This document shows positions 17,233 through 27,070 of a stretch of 64,000 nt of DNA, piece after piece. The number at the start of each line of letters is the position of its first letter. Positions within the stretch are counted from its first letter, which is position 1. Under the pieces are notes generated by a model that was given only the letters and a program-made list of their open reading frames with translations, was not told the DNA's origin and made no database searches. This DNA comes from Hymenobacter sp. GOD-10R (lineage in GTDB: Bacteria > Bacteroidota > Bacteroidia > Cytophagales > Hymenobacteraceae), in NCBI RefSeq assembly GCF_035609205.1, contig NZ_CP141184.1, positions 3,810,501 through 3,874,500 on the forward strand, in the 5' to 3' direction. Made by a program: the position numbers and the translations under genes.

Positions 17233-18300
17233 GTGTCTCTCCCTTCTCCTCCTGCTATCCGCGTTCAACATCTTAGCAAACGCTACGGCAACCTAGCTGT
17301 GGTGCAAGACGTCAGCTTTGAGCTAGCGGCGGGCGAAACGTTGGTCTTGCTTGGCCCTAGCGGCTGCGGCAAAACGACGTTGCTCAAAATGCTCAACCGC
17401 CTGATCGAACCTTCAGACGGCAGCGTGGAGGTAAACGGCCAAGATGTTCGCGCCCAGAAACCCGAGGAGCTCCGGCGCGGCATGGGCTATGTTATTCAGC
17501 AAGTTGGCTTACTGCCGCATTACACTGTGGCCGAAAACGTGGGTATTGTGCCGCGCCTACTCGGGCAAGATCCGGCTACCATTACCCAGCGCACCACTGC
17601 CCTGCTGACGCGGCTGCACTTGCCACCTGAACGCTTCGCTAATCAATATCCTCAACAGCTATCGGGCGGCCAGCAACAGCGCGTAGGTCTAGCACGAGCC
17701 CTAGCCGCTGATCCGCCGATCATTCTCTTAGATGAGCCTTTCGGTGCCCTCGACCCCATCACGCGAGCCAGCATCCGCCGGGAGTTTCGGGAGTTGGATG
17801 AGCTACGTCGTAAAACGGTGGTGCTGGTTACCCACGACGTTATCGAGGCCTTCGAACTAGCTGACCGCATTGCGCTGCTCGATGCTGGCAAGATTCAGCA
17901 GCTCGGTACATCGCGGGAGTTGCTTTTTCAGCCAGCTAATGCGTTCGTGCGCCGGTTCTTCGCGGCTGAGCGGCTAAGCCTACAACTGCGCACACTGCGG
18001 TTAGCCGATGTCCTGCCGTTTGTGCCTGAGTCGAGGAACCACAGTAACACAGCTAGCTCACCGATTATGCTGCAACCTTCTGCTACAATTCAAGAGGCCT
18101 TGGAGCATCTGACGAACGAAAACACCACTGGGAGCAACGCACCCAATAGCATAGAGGTACTAGAAAACGGTGTTGACAATCAGACGCTTTCTGTCAATAT
18201 CAATGCTTCACCCACCAATAAGTATCAGCTTGATTTACCGCGGCTTATGTCTGCTTTTGGCGAAGCTTTACAACGAGAGGAGGCTGCTTGCAAACGCTAA
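17233..18300 (+). CDS. ABC transporter ATPase, glycine betaine/osmoprotectant (OpuA/ProV-like) type
   Basis: A canonical ATPase: Walker [11 protein letters not shown]-loop [10 protein letters not shown], signature [15 protein letters not shown], Walker [14 protein letters not shown], switch His in VLVTHD. It powers the permease/binding fusion encoded next. The frame is open from an ATG at 17053, but that start would overlap the divergent DUF1028 gene and add about 60 non-homologous residues. The GTG at 17233 ([18 protein letters not shown]) gives a normal N-terminus. After the ATPase core, about 90 residues form a C-terminal extension without recognisable CBS motifs, so the ionic-strength sensor of OpuA may be absent or different. 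Overlaps the next gene by 13 nt. Confidence 0.88.
   Translation: MSLPSPPAIRVQHLSKRYGNLAVVQDVSFELAAGETLVLLGPSGCGKTTLLKMLNRLIEPSDGSVEVNGQDVRAQKPEELRRGMGYVIQQVGLLPHYTVAENVGIVPRLLGQDPATITQRTTALLTRLHLPPERFANQYPQQLSGGQQQRVGLARALAADPPIILLDEPFGALDPITRASIRREFRELDELRRKTVVLVTHDVIEAFELADRIALLDAGKIQQLGTSRELLFQPANAFVRRFFAAERLSLQLRTLRLADVLPFVPESRNHSNTASSPIMLQPSATIQEALEHLTNENTTGSNAPNSIEVLENGVDNQTLSVNINASPTNKYQLDLPRLMSAFGEALQREEAACKR
18275..18283 (+). promoter_or_regulatory. Strong Shine-Dalgarno site for the ABC permease/binding fusion
   Basis: GAGAGGAGG lies 4 nt before the TTG start at 18288, inside the end of the ATPase gene. Such sites are unusual in Bacteroidota and here help select a TTG start inside an overlapping gene. 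Confidence 0.55.
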
Positions 18301-19850
18301 CCGAACTCCTCACTTTCTGGCAAGCGCAAGCGGGTAAGCTAGGTCAGCAAACGCTCCAACACATCGGCCTGACGGCTGCTTCGTTGTTGCTAGCGGTGTT
18401 GGTCGGTGTACCCCTAGGGTTGCTGCTCACGCGCCGTCCGCGGCTGGCTCCGGCGGTGCTAGGTTTCACCGGCATCCTCCAAACCATACCGAGCATTGCA
18501 CTGCTCGGCTTCCTGATTCCAGTTCTCGGCATTGGTCCCGAGCCCGCCATCTTTGCGCTGTTCCTCTACTCATTACTCCCCATCATCCGCAACACACTGG
18601 CAGGTGTACAAGGCGTGAGCCCCGCCGTGGTGGAAGCCGCTCGGGGCCTAGGTCTCACCGATGGACAGATACTACGCCGCGTAGAATTGCCATTGGCCTT
18701 GCCTGTCTTATTCGCGGGCATTCGTACCGCGACAGTCATCAACGTAGGGGTAGCTACGCTGGCGGCCTACATTGCGGCCGGCGGTCTGGGGGAGTTTATC
18801 TTCGGTGGCATTGCGCTGAATAATCCGGCTATGATTCTGGCGGGCGCTATTCCGGCGGCGGGATTAGCACTAGTTTTTGATGCGGCGCTGGCGGGTTTGC
18901 AGCACCTGAGTGCGCGTAAGTTGGTGCGCGTTGGTGGTGCGTTGCTGGTGGTGTTGCCCTTGCTAGCAGCACTCTACTTATTGCCTCGGGCCACGGGCAA
19001 GTTACTGGCTGGCTTTAGTCCGGAGTTTGTGGGCCGGGCTGATGGTTTACCAGGCGTGCGCAGCACATATCAGCTTGATGTACCCAACGTCGTTATTGCG
19101 CCCGCGCTGGTGTATGAAGCTGCTCACCACAAGGACGTCGATGTAATCGACGGCTACTCCACAGACGGCCGTATCAAGGCCTATGACCTGCGCGTACTCC
19201 GCGACGACCGTCGGGCGTTTCCGCCCTATTTCGCTGCGCCCGTCGTGCGCCAACGCGTACTTACGGAGCATCCCGAGTTGCGGCCCGTGCTGGAAAAGCT
19301 AGCCGGCCAAATCAACGACTCCGTGATGACGGAGCTAAACTACCGCGTTGATTATCTACACGAAGCACCCCGTGCTGTTGCTCTCGACTTTCTGCGCAAG
19401 CGTGGCTTATGGCGTACGCCACAGCCTGTGCGCGGAGCGACTATTGTGCTGGGCTCCAAGATCTTTTCGGAGCAATACATCCTAGCCGAGATGTACGCGT
19501 CACTTATTCGCGGCTACACCAACCTCGACGTGGCTACCAAAACGGGCCTAGGTGGCACCAGCATCTGCTTCGAAGCGCTTCGCAATGGCGCCATCGACTT
19601 ATATCCGGAATATACCGGCACCGGTCTGTTGGTGCTGCTCCAGCCCTCTCCCGCCACCATCGATTCGCTACACGGTGACCCGAAAGCGGTGTATCAGTAC
19701 GTGCAGCATGGCTTCCGGCGTCGCTATGGCTTGGAGTGGCTGGCGCCCATTGGCTTCAATAACACCTACGCTTTGCTCATGCGGCAGCAACAAGCGACAC
19801 AGCTAGGTATTGCGTCGGTATCCGATTTGAGTAGGTATTTGCGGAAATAA
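18288..19850 (+). CDS. ABC permease fused to a circularly permuted glycine-betaine-type substrate-binding domain
   Basis: A 520-residue fusion. Residues 1-230 are the permease, with membrane segments near 30-47, 60-80, 85-103, 135-165 and 185-235 and the EAA loop EAARGLGLTDGQILRRVELP. The binding domain follows, but its halves are swapped relative to OpuBC/OpuAC. Residues about 240-375 are the usual second half (SPEFVGRADGLPG, STDGRIKAYDLRVLRDD, FPPYFAAPVVR). Residues about 383-520 are the usual first half (IVLGSKIFSEQYILAEM, GLGGTSICFEALRNG, DLYPEYTGTG, IGFNNTYALLMR), ending at SDLSRYLRK. Substrate is likely betaine, choline or another quaternary amine. TTG start with a strong ribosome binding site. 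Confidence 0.88.
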   Translation: MQTLTELLTFWQAQAGKLGQQTLQHIGLTAASLLLAVLVGVPLGLLLTRRPRLAPAVLGFTGILQTIPSIALLGFLIPVLGIGPEPAIFALFLYSLLPIIRNTLAGVQGVSPAVVEAARGLGLTDGQILRRVELPLALPVLFAGIRTATVINVGVATLAAYIAAGGLGEFIFGGIALNNPAMILAGAIPAAGLALVFDAALAGLQHLSARKLVRVGGALLVVLPLLAALYLLPRATGKLLAGFSPEFVGRADGLPGVRSTYQLDVPNVVIAPALVYEAAHHKDVDVIDGYSTDGRIKAYDLRVLRDDRRAFPPYFAAPVVRQRVLTEHPELRPVLEKLAGQINDSVMTELNYRVDYLHEAPRAVALDFLRKRGLWRTPQPVRGATIVLGSKIFSEQYILAEMYASLIRGYTNLDVATKTGLGGTSICFEALRNGAIDLYPEYTGTGLLVLLQPSPATIDSLHGDPKAVYQYVQHGFRRRYGLEWLAPIGFNNTYALLMRQQQATQLGIASVSDLSRYLRK

Positions 19851-19878
19851 CGCGAAGCTCCCACTTCGTACTCCCGTT

Positions 19879-21810
19879 TTAGCCAGCCGTCACCTCGCAC
19901 GGCACGGCATAACCACCTAGCGCCTGCTTAACCGAATTGGTTACATCAGTACCACCGGTAGCTTTCACCTCGGCTACCAAGCCCTGCTTTTTATCTTCAC
20001 GCACGGAAATACTGCTGACCGTTATGTCTGGGAGCTTCGCTAGCTCCTGTCCGTATACGCGACAGATTTCCTGCTTCACCAGCACCGGCTTCAGAATCTT
20101 ACCAATGGCCGTTAGGGGAAACTCTGTGGCGATATAAATGTGCTTAGGCACGGCTGCCCGCTCAGGAATGTTGGCTTCAGCAAACCCTAGCAGCTCAGCT
20201 TCCGTTGCCTGCTGCCCAGTTTTCAGCATTACGTAAGCCACGGGTAGTTCACCCGCATCTTTATCGGGGCTGCCAATAGCGGCTGCCAGCGCTACAGCTG
20301 GGTGTTGCGCCAGGGCTTCCTCAATTACTTTGGGGTCGATATTGTGCCCACCGCGGATGATGAGCTCTTTTTTGCGCCCCGTGATGAAGAAGTAGCCACG
20401 CTCATCCTGCCGACCTAGGTCGCCGGTGTTGTAGAAGTCACCACGGCCGTCGCCAGTGTCTACCCAGATGCCTTTGTTGTGCTCGGGTTGCAGGTAACCT
20501 TGGAAGATGTTGGCACCGCGCACCACTAGCACGCCGCTCTCGTTCACGGCTGCGTCACGTTGGTACTTACCCGTTTGCTCATCCAGCACGACCACTTTCA
20601 CCTCCTGATATGGTACGCGCAGCCCGATTGAACCCGGCACTGGCTCTCCACCTAAGGGCGTAACGCTGCTGATGCAAGAGCCTTCCGTGAAGCCGTAGCC
20701 CTCTGACACACGCAACCCTGTGCGGCGCTCAAACTCCCGAATCACCTCCACTGGCATGGGCGCGGCCCCGCAAATAGCATAGCGCAACGAGCTTACATCT
20801 CGGCTACCAATCGGCAACTCCAATAACCGGGTGAATATGGTTGGAACGCCGCTAAACAGCGATAACCGATAGTGCTCCACGAGTTGCCAGAAGTTGGTCA
20901 GAATGCCCGGTCCCCGATACCCCGCCGGACTCCCAAGCACCAGCGTATGCCCCAACGACCACGGAATACTGCCCGTCACAACTACCCCGTTGACGTGGAA
21001 CAACGGCAACCCGCAGAAAAACACCAACTTTTCGCTGCTGTCGCCGAGAAGCTGCGCGGCACTGTACGTAATGCTGGTCAGGTTGTGGTGCGTTAGCGGA
21101 GCTAGCTTTGGCGTGCCGGTGGTACCGCCTGTGTGGAAGTAACAAGCCGTATCTGTTGGCGCAATTTGTCGCCCCGACAGAAGCCGGTCATGGGGCTGTT
21201 GGTCGAGCAGTTGGCTGAAGTCTACCACACGCTTGCCCGGCAACGACGGTCGACCTTTGCCCAGACGCATCGCTCCTACCGCCAGCCGTTGCACCAACGA
21301 CAAATACGGCAGCATATCCACGGTCACGATTGTTTCGAGGCTAGGTACCAAAGCGGCCACTGCTTCCACCTTTTGCCAAATATCAGTCTTCGGAAACGAG
21401 CGAAGTGTGACGAGTACCTTCGTGCCCGCTGCATTCAAAATCTCAACAATCTGGTTGGGCTCCAACAGCGGATTGATCGGATTGACGATACCTGCTGCCT
21501 GTCCGCCCCAGAGCGTGAAGGTTGTTTCGGGCAAATTAGGCAACACGTACGACACTACGTCGGTCGCGCCAACTCCCAACGTGTGAAATACATTAGCCGC
21601 TTGGTAAAAGCGTTTCAGCAGTTCGGCGTAACTAAAATCAACTGACTGCGTCGGCTTTTCGCCATTGAATACAAAGCGCAAGGCAACCGCTGCTGGGTTC
21701 AGCGTGGCGCCACGCCGCAGCATTTCGAACGTATCAGAAGCAATAGGGCGCGCGCTAAGCGGCGTTTGTTCGATAGCAGCAATGTCGGCGAGCGACTGAT
21801 AACCAGGCAT
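19879..21810 (-). CDS. AMP-binding acyl-CoA synthetase
   Basis: A 643-residue ANL-superfamily enzyme that activates a carboxylic acid to the acyl-adenylate and then the CoA thioester. Motifs: the phosphate loop HTGGTTGTPK, the adenine motif YGFTEGS, YNTGDLGRQDERGYFFITGRKK (hinge region) and GGHNIDPKVIEE. Residues about 540-643 form the mobile C-terminal domain; the core Lys appears as AIGKILKPVL. The last 50 residues carry an extra segment resembling the tail of long- or medium-chain synthetases of the FadD-like group. No signal peptide. A hairpin terminator at 21822-21868 separates it from the SDR gene upstream. Chain-length preference cannot be read. Confidence 0.88.
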   Translation of the reverse strand: MPGYQSLADIAAIEQTPLSARPIASDTFEMLRRGATLNPAAVALRFVFNGEKPTQSVDFSYAELLKRFYQAANVFHTLGVGATDVVSYVLPNLPETTFTLWGGQAAGIVNPINPLLEPNQIVEILNAAGTKVLVTLRSFPKTDIWQKVEAVAALVPSLETIVTVDMLPYLSLVQRLAVGAMRLGKGRPSLPGKRVVDFSQLLDQQPHDRLLSGRQIAPTDTACYFHTGGTTGTPKLAPLTHHNLTSITYSAAQLLGDSSEKLVFFCGLPLFHVNGVVVTGSIPWSLGHTLVLGSPAGYRGPGILTNFWQLVEHYRLSLFSGVPTIFTRLLELPIGSRDVSSLRYAICGAAPMPVEVIREFERRTGLRVSEGYGFTEGSCISSVTPLGGEPVPGSIGLRVPYQEVKVVVLDEQTGKYQRDAAVNESGVLVVRGANIFQGYLQPEHNKGIWVDTGDGRGDFYNTGDLGRQDERGYFFITGRKKELIIRGGHNIDPKVIEEALAQHPAVALAAAIGSPDKDAGELPVAYVMLKTGQQATEAELLGFAEANIPERAAVPKHIYIATEFPLTAIGKILKPVLVKQEICRVYGQELAKLPDITVSSISVREDKKQGLVAEVKATGGTDVTNSVKQALGGYAVPCEVTAG

Positions 21811-21821
21811 ACAGTAGAAGC

Positions 21822-21868
21822 AAAAGAATCCGGAGTAGAACGAAATAAGTCATTCTGCTCCGGATTCT
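21822..21868 (-). terminator. Terminator after the SDR gene (minus strand)
   Basis: A 16-bp stem (21825-21840 with 21853-21868, one G:U pair) is followed on the minus strand by TTTTGCTT. It lies 30 nt after the SDR stop (21899) and just before the acyl-CoA synthetase start. Confidence 0.72.
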
Positions 21869-21898
21869 CTATTTCGGCTGTAAAAAGCTAGGGTACAG

Positions 21899-22648
21899 CT
21901 ACTCTTTGTTGATCAGCGTAGCCGATCCTTGCGCCGTCGGCAGCAGCAGCACCTCGGCCACGTTCACGTGGGGCGGCCGGGTTACCATAAACTGAATAAC
22001 GTCTGCTACATCCTCGGGTCGTAGCGGTTCATAGCCCTGGTATACTTTCGCGGCCCGCTCGTTGTCACCTTTAAAACGCACCTCCGAAAACTCAGTTTCT
22101 ACCGCTCCGGGATTTACTTCTGCCACCCTGATATGATGCGGGACCAAATCAATGCGCATGCCCTTGGTAAGAGCAGCCACCGCCGCTTTCGACGCGCAGT
22201 ACACGTTGCCATTCGCATAGGCCTCTTGCCCCGCAATTGAGCCGATATTGACGATGTGGCCTTGCTTGCGCTGGGTCATGCCTGGGAGCAACGCGCGGCT
22301 CACGTATAGCAAGCCTTTCACGTTGCCATCTAACATCATGTCCCAGTCATTAGGGTCTCCCTCCTGAATGGGAGCTAGCCCATGCGCATTACCCGCATTA
22401 TTGATCAGTACGTCAATTGCTTGAAATTCAGTAGGCAAGCTAGCTACGGCACCTTCTACAGCGGCGCGGTCGCGCACATCAAAGGTTAGAATATGGATGG
22501 GTGTAGGAGCTAGCTCTTGTGCCAGCTCTTGGAGCCGCTCAGCCCGGCGACCGGTTACCACTAGCTGGAATCCAGCTTTCGCCAAAGCAACGGCCGTAGC
22601 GCGGCCTATTCCGGACGAGGCGCCCGTAATGAAAGCAGTTTTAGTCAT
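21899..22648 (-). CDS. SDR family NAD(P)-dependent oxidoreductase (YdfG-like)
   Basis: A classical 249-residue short-chain dehydrogenase: TGASSGIG at residues 8-15, NNAGNAHG, the catalytic Ser in NIGSIAGQ and YCASK (Tyr and Lys four apart). The Arg-Arg after beta-2 (VVTGRRAERL) favours NADP(H). The closest family by pattern is the YdfG/serine 3-dehydrogenase/malonic-semialdehyde-reductase group. It lies downstream of porT, separated by a large inverted repeat. Substrate uncertain. Confidence 0.88.
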   Translation of the reverse strand: MTKTAFITGASSGIGRATAVALAKAGFQLVVTGRRAERLQELAQELAPTPIHILTFDVRDRAAVEGAVASLPTEFQAIDVLINNAGNAHGLAPIQEGDPNDWDMMLDGNVKGLLYVSRALLPGMTQRKQGHIVNIGSIAGQEAYANGNVYCASKAAVAALTKGMRIDLVPHHIRVAEVNPGAVETEFSEVRFKGDNERAAKVYQGYEPLRPEDVADVIQFMVTRPPHVNVAEVLLLPTAQGSATLINKE

Positions 22649-22662
22649 GATTTGGAGTAGTG

Positions 22663-22736
22663 AATGGCTAAATGCTAAAATGGTTGAGCGTTCCGTATAT
22701 CAGCAGAACACTCAACCATTTTAGCATTTAGCCATT
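22663..22736. repeat. 31-bp inverted repeat between porT and the SDR gene
   Basis: The arms at 22663-22693 and 22706-22736 are complementary in 30 of 31 positions around a 12-nt loop. The hairpin fills almost the whole 97-nt gap. No U-run follows on either strand, so it is not a classical terminator; an mRNA-stabilising hairpin or a REP/MITE-like remnant is possible. Confidence 0.75.
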
Positions 22737-22745
22737 TAGAATTAG

Positions 22746-23549
22746 TTATTCGAACGTGAGATACAGCGTTACGGTGTTGCTGGTCAGGCGTTGCAAGCTA
22801 TTGCTGTAAACATCGGTACCGGGCAACAGCAAGTTTCTTAAACCACTCGAGAAGCGAAGCTCTGGTGCAAACTTAAACAAGGGGTAGAACAGGTCTAGCC
22901 CTACACCATATTCCAGGGTCAGGTCCGTATCGTCGGCGCGCAACTTGAAAAGCTCGGGGTTCTTGCGGCGGTTACCCACGTTGAAGCTAGGTCGAATGCC
23001 ACCTACCACGTACACGCGCGTGTTGCGCCGCCGTTGTGAGTGCAGCTTGAACAGCACCGGCAAATCGATCTGCGTAGAGCCAATCTCCTGGGTTACAATG
23101 GTATCTTGTCCCGAGTAGCCTTGGTTAGTAAACTCAATACGGCGCGACAAGAAACTAACCCCTGGCGTGAAACGCAAGGTCAGGTATTCCGCCAAGCGCA
23201 CGTCACCGACAAAGCCCACCGAGAAGCCCGGACTAACCAGCGCATTCGCCGAAATGCCTTGTCCGCTGTTAATAGCTTGGATGTAGCTAGGCGACTGCTG
23301 AATCTGGTAGCGGGAAAAGTTTGGGGCTATATAAAAGCCAGGGTGAAACCACTTGTCATCATAGCCCGGCAGGTTATCCGTCGTAATGGATTTTACATGA
23401 CCACTTTTGGTGCGGCTAGACTTGGTGCGGCTTTTATTTTGAGCATGACCAGGAAATGTAATAACTGCCGCCGCTAGGGCTCCTAGCGCGAAGCGCGTTA
23501 CTTTTGAGCTGTGTAGATGGAGCTGATGCCGAACGTAAGAGGTTGCCAT
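22746..23549 (-). CDS. porT: PorT-like outer-membrane protein (type IX secretion)
   Basis: A 267-residue outer-membrane beta-barrel protein: signal peptide (cleavage after GHAQ), a basic Lys/Ser/Arg stretch, then strands typical of the PorT/porin family ([74 protein letters not shown]). It ends in an aromatic strand (VTLYLTFE). PorT/SprT is required for type IX secretion and gliding, and in Bacteroidota its gene commonly sits directly after ubiE, as here, where the start overlaps the ubiE end by 52 nt. Other PorT-family barrels exist, so the exact T9SS role is probable, not proven. Confidence 0.78.
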   Translation of the reverse strand: MATSYVRHQLHLHSSKVTRFALGALAAAVITFPGHAQNKSRTKSSRTKSGHVKSITTDNLPGYDDKWFHPGFYIAPNFSRYQIQQSPSYIQAINSGQGISANALVSPGFSVGFVGDVRLAEYLTLRFTPGVSFLSRRIEFTNQGYSGQDTIVTQEIGSTQIDLPVLFKLHSQRRRNTRVYVVGGIRPSFNVGNRRKNPELFKLRADDTDLTLEYGVGLDLFYPLFKFAPELRFSSGLRNLLLPGTDVYSNSLQRLTSNTVTLYLTFE

Positions 23550-24226
23550 GCGGGGTTTTTAAAGCCAACTTGCGCCAAGATGGAAAGGAAAGCGGGCCCA
23601 TCCGGGAAAGCCTGCACCGATTCGGGCAGGTAGGTATAGGCGGCGCGGTCTTTGGAAATTAGTTTACCAAACACCGGCAGAATGTGCCGGAAATAGAAAT
23701 TGTACGCTTGCTTCAGCGGAAAAGCGGTGGGTTTGGAGAACTCCAGAATAACCACTTTCCCACCAGGTCGTAGCACTCGCTGCATCTCAGCGAGACCTTT
23801 TTTGAGATTTTCAAAATTACGCACTCCAAACGAAGCTGTCACTGCATCGAAGTGATTATCGGGGAACGGCAGGTTCTCCGAATCACCTAGCTCTAGGTGA
23901 ATACGGTTGGTGAGCCCTTTGTCAATTAGCTTGCGCCGTCCCACATCCAACATTCCCTCGGAAATATCGACGCCCGTCACCTGGGCGTCTGGCGAAGCGG
24001 CTCGCAGGGTCTCAATAGCAAAATCAGCCGTACCTGTTGCTATATCTAGGATGCGGGCTGGGCGTAGTTGTTTTAGCTCGCTCACAGCCTTACGTCGCCA
24101 GTAGATATCGGTACCTGCGCTTAAGAAGTGATTCAGAAAGTCATATTTACCAGCTATGCTGTTAAACATCTGGGCTACCTGCGTTTTCTTGCCGGCAGCA
24201 TCGTCTTTGTAAGGTACAACAGTCAT
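23498..24226 (-). CDS. ubiE: Demethylmenaquinone methyltransferase (UbiE/MenG)
   Basis: A 242-residue class I SAM methyltransferase that converts demethylmenaquinone to menaquinone, the respiratory quinone of this phylum. Signatures: [17 protein letters not shown], the SAM motif [25 protein letters not shown], and [16 protein letters not shown] with [17 protein letters not shown]. The frame extends to 24274, but the ATG at 24224-24226 (MTVVPYKDD) gives the family length. It overlaps porT at its 3' end. No oxygen-dependent ubiquinone genes are seen nearby, so the menaquinone role is preferred. Confidence 0.92.
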   Translation of the reverse strand: MTVVPYKDDAAGKKTQVAQMFNSIAGKYDFLNHFLSAGTDIYWRRKAVSELKQLRPARILDIATGTADFAIETLRAASPDAQVTGVDISEGMLDVGRRKLIDKGLTNRIHLELGDSENLPFPDNHFDAVTASFGVRNFENLKKGLAEMQRVLRPGGKVVILEFSKPTAFPLKQAYNFYFRHILPVFGKLISKDRAAYTYLPESVQAFPDGPAFLSILAQVGFKNPAWQPLTFGISSIYTAQK

Positions 24227-24295
24227 ACTTCTGAAGCCAAGAACGAAAAATGGATGGGCGAATTGCTCAAACATAACGCCTTGCCCACGATTATG

Positions 24296-24331
24296 TTGAA
24301 AAAAAACGGGCCGGGCGTAATGCCCGGCCCG
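24296..24331 (-). terminator. Terminator of the OmpA/PorE-like gene
   Basis: A perfect 10-bp G+C stem (24307-24316 with 24322-24331) is followed on the minus strand by a run of eight T residues. It lies 22 nt after the stop at 24354. Confidence 0.85.
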
Positions 24332-24353
24332 CTGGAAGCATGTGTGAACTGGC

Positions 24354-26627
24354 TTAGTCGTTGTCAGTCTTCACTTTAGTTTTTTCGCCGTTAGCGTCTT
24401 TGGCCTTCGAGTCGATGGTTCCGTTCTTGGTTTTGGTCTTTGCTTCTTCGCCCTGCGGGCCTTTAGCTTTCACCTTTACCTTGTCAGAATTTTCATCGAC
24501 CTTGGTTTTGATCTTCGTGCCATCAGCCTGCTTTATCTTGGTCTTGCCAGGTTGCAGCGGTGCCGTTGTGGTTGTCAGAGTAGAGCTGCTGGTGGCAGGT
24601 GCTACGTTAGAAGAAGCACTCGTACTGGTAGCTCCTGACGATACAGGATTAATCGTGGGAGCAGTTTCGCCTTCCTTCAGAATCACCCGGAACTCTACGC
24701 GACGATTCAGCTGCATGTTCTCCGGCGAGTCGTTGGGAGCAGCCGGACGACGTTCGCCATAGCTCACCGTCACCAAACGCGCATCCGATACACCCTTCTT
24801 CAACAAGTACTTGTAGGCAGCCGTCGAACGGTTGTCGCCTAGCTCCATGTTGTACTCGTCGGTGTTGCGTGAATCGCAGTGACCTTCCACCGAAATGTTC
24901 AGGCCGGGGTTAGCTTTCAGGATTTTAGCAATATTGTCTAGCTCTGTGATAGACTCCGGCCGCAGGTTGTACTTGTCAGTCTCGAAGTAGATCTTCTTGA
25001 ACGCGTAAGCTGATTGACTAGTCGTGTCAACATACGGCACGTAGAAGTTCTTGGTAATCGACGTCGAATCGTTGGTCGAAATTGGTACGGCAAACTCTTC
25101 CGTAACGATATTCTGTCCGTCTTTCGACACCGCTACCTGGTAAGTACGGCCCGACAGCACGCTTACTCCGTAGTCACCCGTTTCCGGCTTGGTTACGTCG
25201 CGGTAGCTCAAGGCCGTTTTGTCGGCCTGTGTTCCCGTGAACACCAGTTCTACGCCTGGGATTACCGAGCTGCTATCACGGGCGCTAAATACCTTGCCTC
25301 GGATATTGATGTTCTTGATGTAGTTGATCGTGTAGATATCTTTCTCCCCGTAACCACCAATGCGGTAGCTCGACAAATAAGCATAGCTACCATCCGGGCT
25401 CAAGCGGTAGTAGATGTCATCATCAGGCGTGTTAACGGGGTAGCCCATGTTTTCAGGACGGCCCCACTTACGGCCTACCGAATCCCACTGCGACTTGAAG
25501 ATATCGTAGCCACCCATGGTGTTGTGGCCGCGCGAGCTGAAATACAGCGTCTTGCCATCACGGCTCAGGTACGGGCTATCATCGTCATACTTGGTATTGA
25601 TTGCGTTACCCAGCGTCTTAGCCGTTCCCCAGTCACCACCAGGCTGACGTGTAGCGTAGTACAGGTCAAGCGTACCGTCTTCCGAGTATTTGCCCGTCGA
25701 GAAGTAGATTGTTAAGCCATCAGGGGTAATGTAAGCGTCACCTTCATACGCTTTTGAGTTGATATTGCCGTTCAACTTCTTAGGAGGGCTCCAGTCACCA
25801 CCGGCCTTCTCAGAATAGAAGATGTCTCCATTTTCGTCCTGACGGTACATCAACAGCTTCGTGTCGTTGTCGAACAGCTGCGTAGATGCATCGTGGCCTT
25901 TGCCGTTGAGCGCGCCGCTCAGGGAGCGAGGCTTTTCCCATTCGTCATCGTCGATGCGGTGGGTCTCAAAAATATCCTCGTAGTACTCACCATCGGAAGC
26001 GACGTTCCCACCCTTTTTAGAGTTGGCACTTCCTGCGCCTGTTACGTTTTCGCCCCGAGAAGTAAACAGAAGCAGCTTGTCATCAGTAGAGATAACCGGG
26101 CTGTGTTCCGAATACTGCGTGTTGACGGTCGGACCTAGGTTCTTTACAAAAATATCCTTAGGGCTGTTGAACTGTACCTTGGCATTTTTGCTGTGCTGGA
26201 TCAGTTGAGCCAACTCCGCTTTGCGAGTATCGGTCTTCTTTTTGAGCGTAGCATTGTACGCCTGGAAGTGCGTGATAGCCTCATCAAAGTTATAGTTGAG
26301 GTGATCTACGCGGCCGAGCCAATACTCAACATCTTTTGACACCTTCGGCTTCAGACGTTGTGCCTTATAGATATAGTCGCTAGCCTTTTCCTTGTCAAAG
26401 GACATGTAGGCAATACCGGCTCGGAATAACGCTTGAGCGTTATTCGGTTCCTTGGCCAACACTTGCTCGTAGTAAGGGATGGAGGCCCGGTAGTTCTCTT
26501 GATCGAAGAACTTATTTGCGGTCTTTAGCTGCTTGCGCGTGCTCTGGGCCAGCGCTGGCTGGGCCATAGCTGCGCCCAGCGCTAAGGCGCAAGAGGCTTT
26601 CAATAACCTTCTGACTAAGTTGTCCAT
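24354..26627 (-). CDS. OmpA family protein with TPR, PD40 propeller and carboxypeptidase-regulatory-like domains (PorE-like)
   Basis: A 757-residue envelope protein with, in order: signal peptide (cleavage after ALAQ), TPR-like helices (about 30-140), a WD40-like PD40 beta-propeller (about 180-425, repeated patterns such as [30 protein letters not shown]), a carboxypeptidase-regulatory-like beta-sandwich (about 440-530), and an OmpA domain (about 545-655, [21 protein letters not shown]). This is the domain order of the T9SS protein PorE and its paralogues. Unusually, the OmpA domain is not terminal: about 100 residues of Ser/Thr-rich linker and a Lys/Thr-rich quasi-repeat tail ([31 protein letters not shown]) follow. 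No lipobox Cys is evident at the cleavage site. Confidence 0.83.
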   Translation of the reverse strand: MDNLVRRLLKASCALALGAAMAQPALAQSTRKQLKTANKFFDQENYRASIPYYEQVLAKEPNNAQALFRAGIAYMSFDKEKASDYIYKAQRLKPKVSKDVEYWLGRVDHLNYNFDEAITHFQAYNATLKKKTDTRKAELAQLIQHSKNAKVQFNSPKDIFVKNLGPTVNTQYSEHSPVISTDDKLLLFTSRGENVTGAGSANSKKGGNVASDGEYYEDIFETHRIDDDEWEKPRSLSGALNGKGHDASTQLFDNDTKLLMYRQDENGDIFYSEKAGGDWSPPKKLNGNINSKAYEGDAYITPDGLTIYFSTGKYSEDGTLDLYYATRQPGGDWGTAKTLGNAINTKYDDDSPYLSRDGKTLYFSSRGHNTMGGYDIFKSQWDSVGRKWGRPENMGYPVNTPDDDIYYRLSPDGSYAYLSSYRIGGYGEKDIYTINYIKNINIRGKVFSARDSSSVIPGVELVFTGTQADKTALSYRDVTKPETGDYGVSVLSGRTYQVAVSKDGQNIVTEEFAVPISTNDSTSITKNFYVPYVDTTSQSAYAFKKIYFETDKYNLRPESITELDNIAKILKANPGLNISVEGHCDSRNTDEYNMELGDNRSTAAYKYLLKKGVSDARLVTVSYGERRPAAPNDSPENMQLNRRVEFRVILKEGETAPTINPVSSGATSTSASSNVAPATSSSTLTTTTAPLQPGKTKIKQADGTKIKTKVDENSDKVKVKAKGPQGEEAKTKTKNGTIDSKAKDANGEKTKVKTDND

Positions 26628-27037
26628 TGTTAGGAGGAGTTTGAAAATAATCGGTTACAAAGAAAGGATTACAGGCAAAATACCTGCCGTCCCTTCTAGA
26701 AATGCGTTTTATACTGAAAACCGGTTCTAGGGTTGAGGCAAACTGGAGAATGCTTGAGAGGATAATAACACAAAATCACTTCTCCAACTATTCACTAGCT
26801 TCTCATAGTAACTATGAAAAATTGAGGTAGTATAATGGGCAAAGATATAAATTTCATAATACAATCTTTATAGTATCCTATTGAAGTAAGTTGGATACTA
26901 TACCATAGTAGAATCCAACAGAGCTTACGAGAAACACTGTCGAACTTACTCACCAATTCGCGCAAATATAGGGCTACAACATTAACAACAAGGGTATTAT
27001 TAGAAATTTATGTCCTCTACTGGCTTTCCGATTCTTC
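26628..27037. other. A+T-rich intergenic region, no gene seen
   Basis: A 410-nt divergent region between the PorE-like gene (-) and engB (+), clearly richer in A+T than its surroundings. It contains one short hairpin (ATAGTATCC at 26870-26878 with 26893-26901). It presumably carries the promoters of both flanking genes; I see no small ORF with coding character. Confidence 0.6.
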
Positions 27038-27045
27038 TACCTTTG
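27038..27045 (+). promoter_or_regulatory. Putative -7 promoter box (TACCTTTG) of engB
   Basis: It matches TAnnTTTG and ends 25 nt before the engB ATG, leaving a short leader. No clear -33 element is seen. Confidence 0.5.
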
Positions 27046-27070
27046 CCGGTACTAACCTGATTTGTTGTCT

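Noticed and set aside
17053..17233. ATG at 17053 as start of the ABC ATPase
   Set aside because: It would overlap the divergent DUF1028 gene and add about 60 non-homologous residues before the ATPase fold.
22746..23549. A frameshifted or truncated PorT
   Set aside because: The 52-nt overlap with ubiE is an ordinary overlap; signal peptide and C-terminal aromatic strand are intact.
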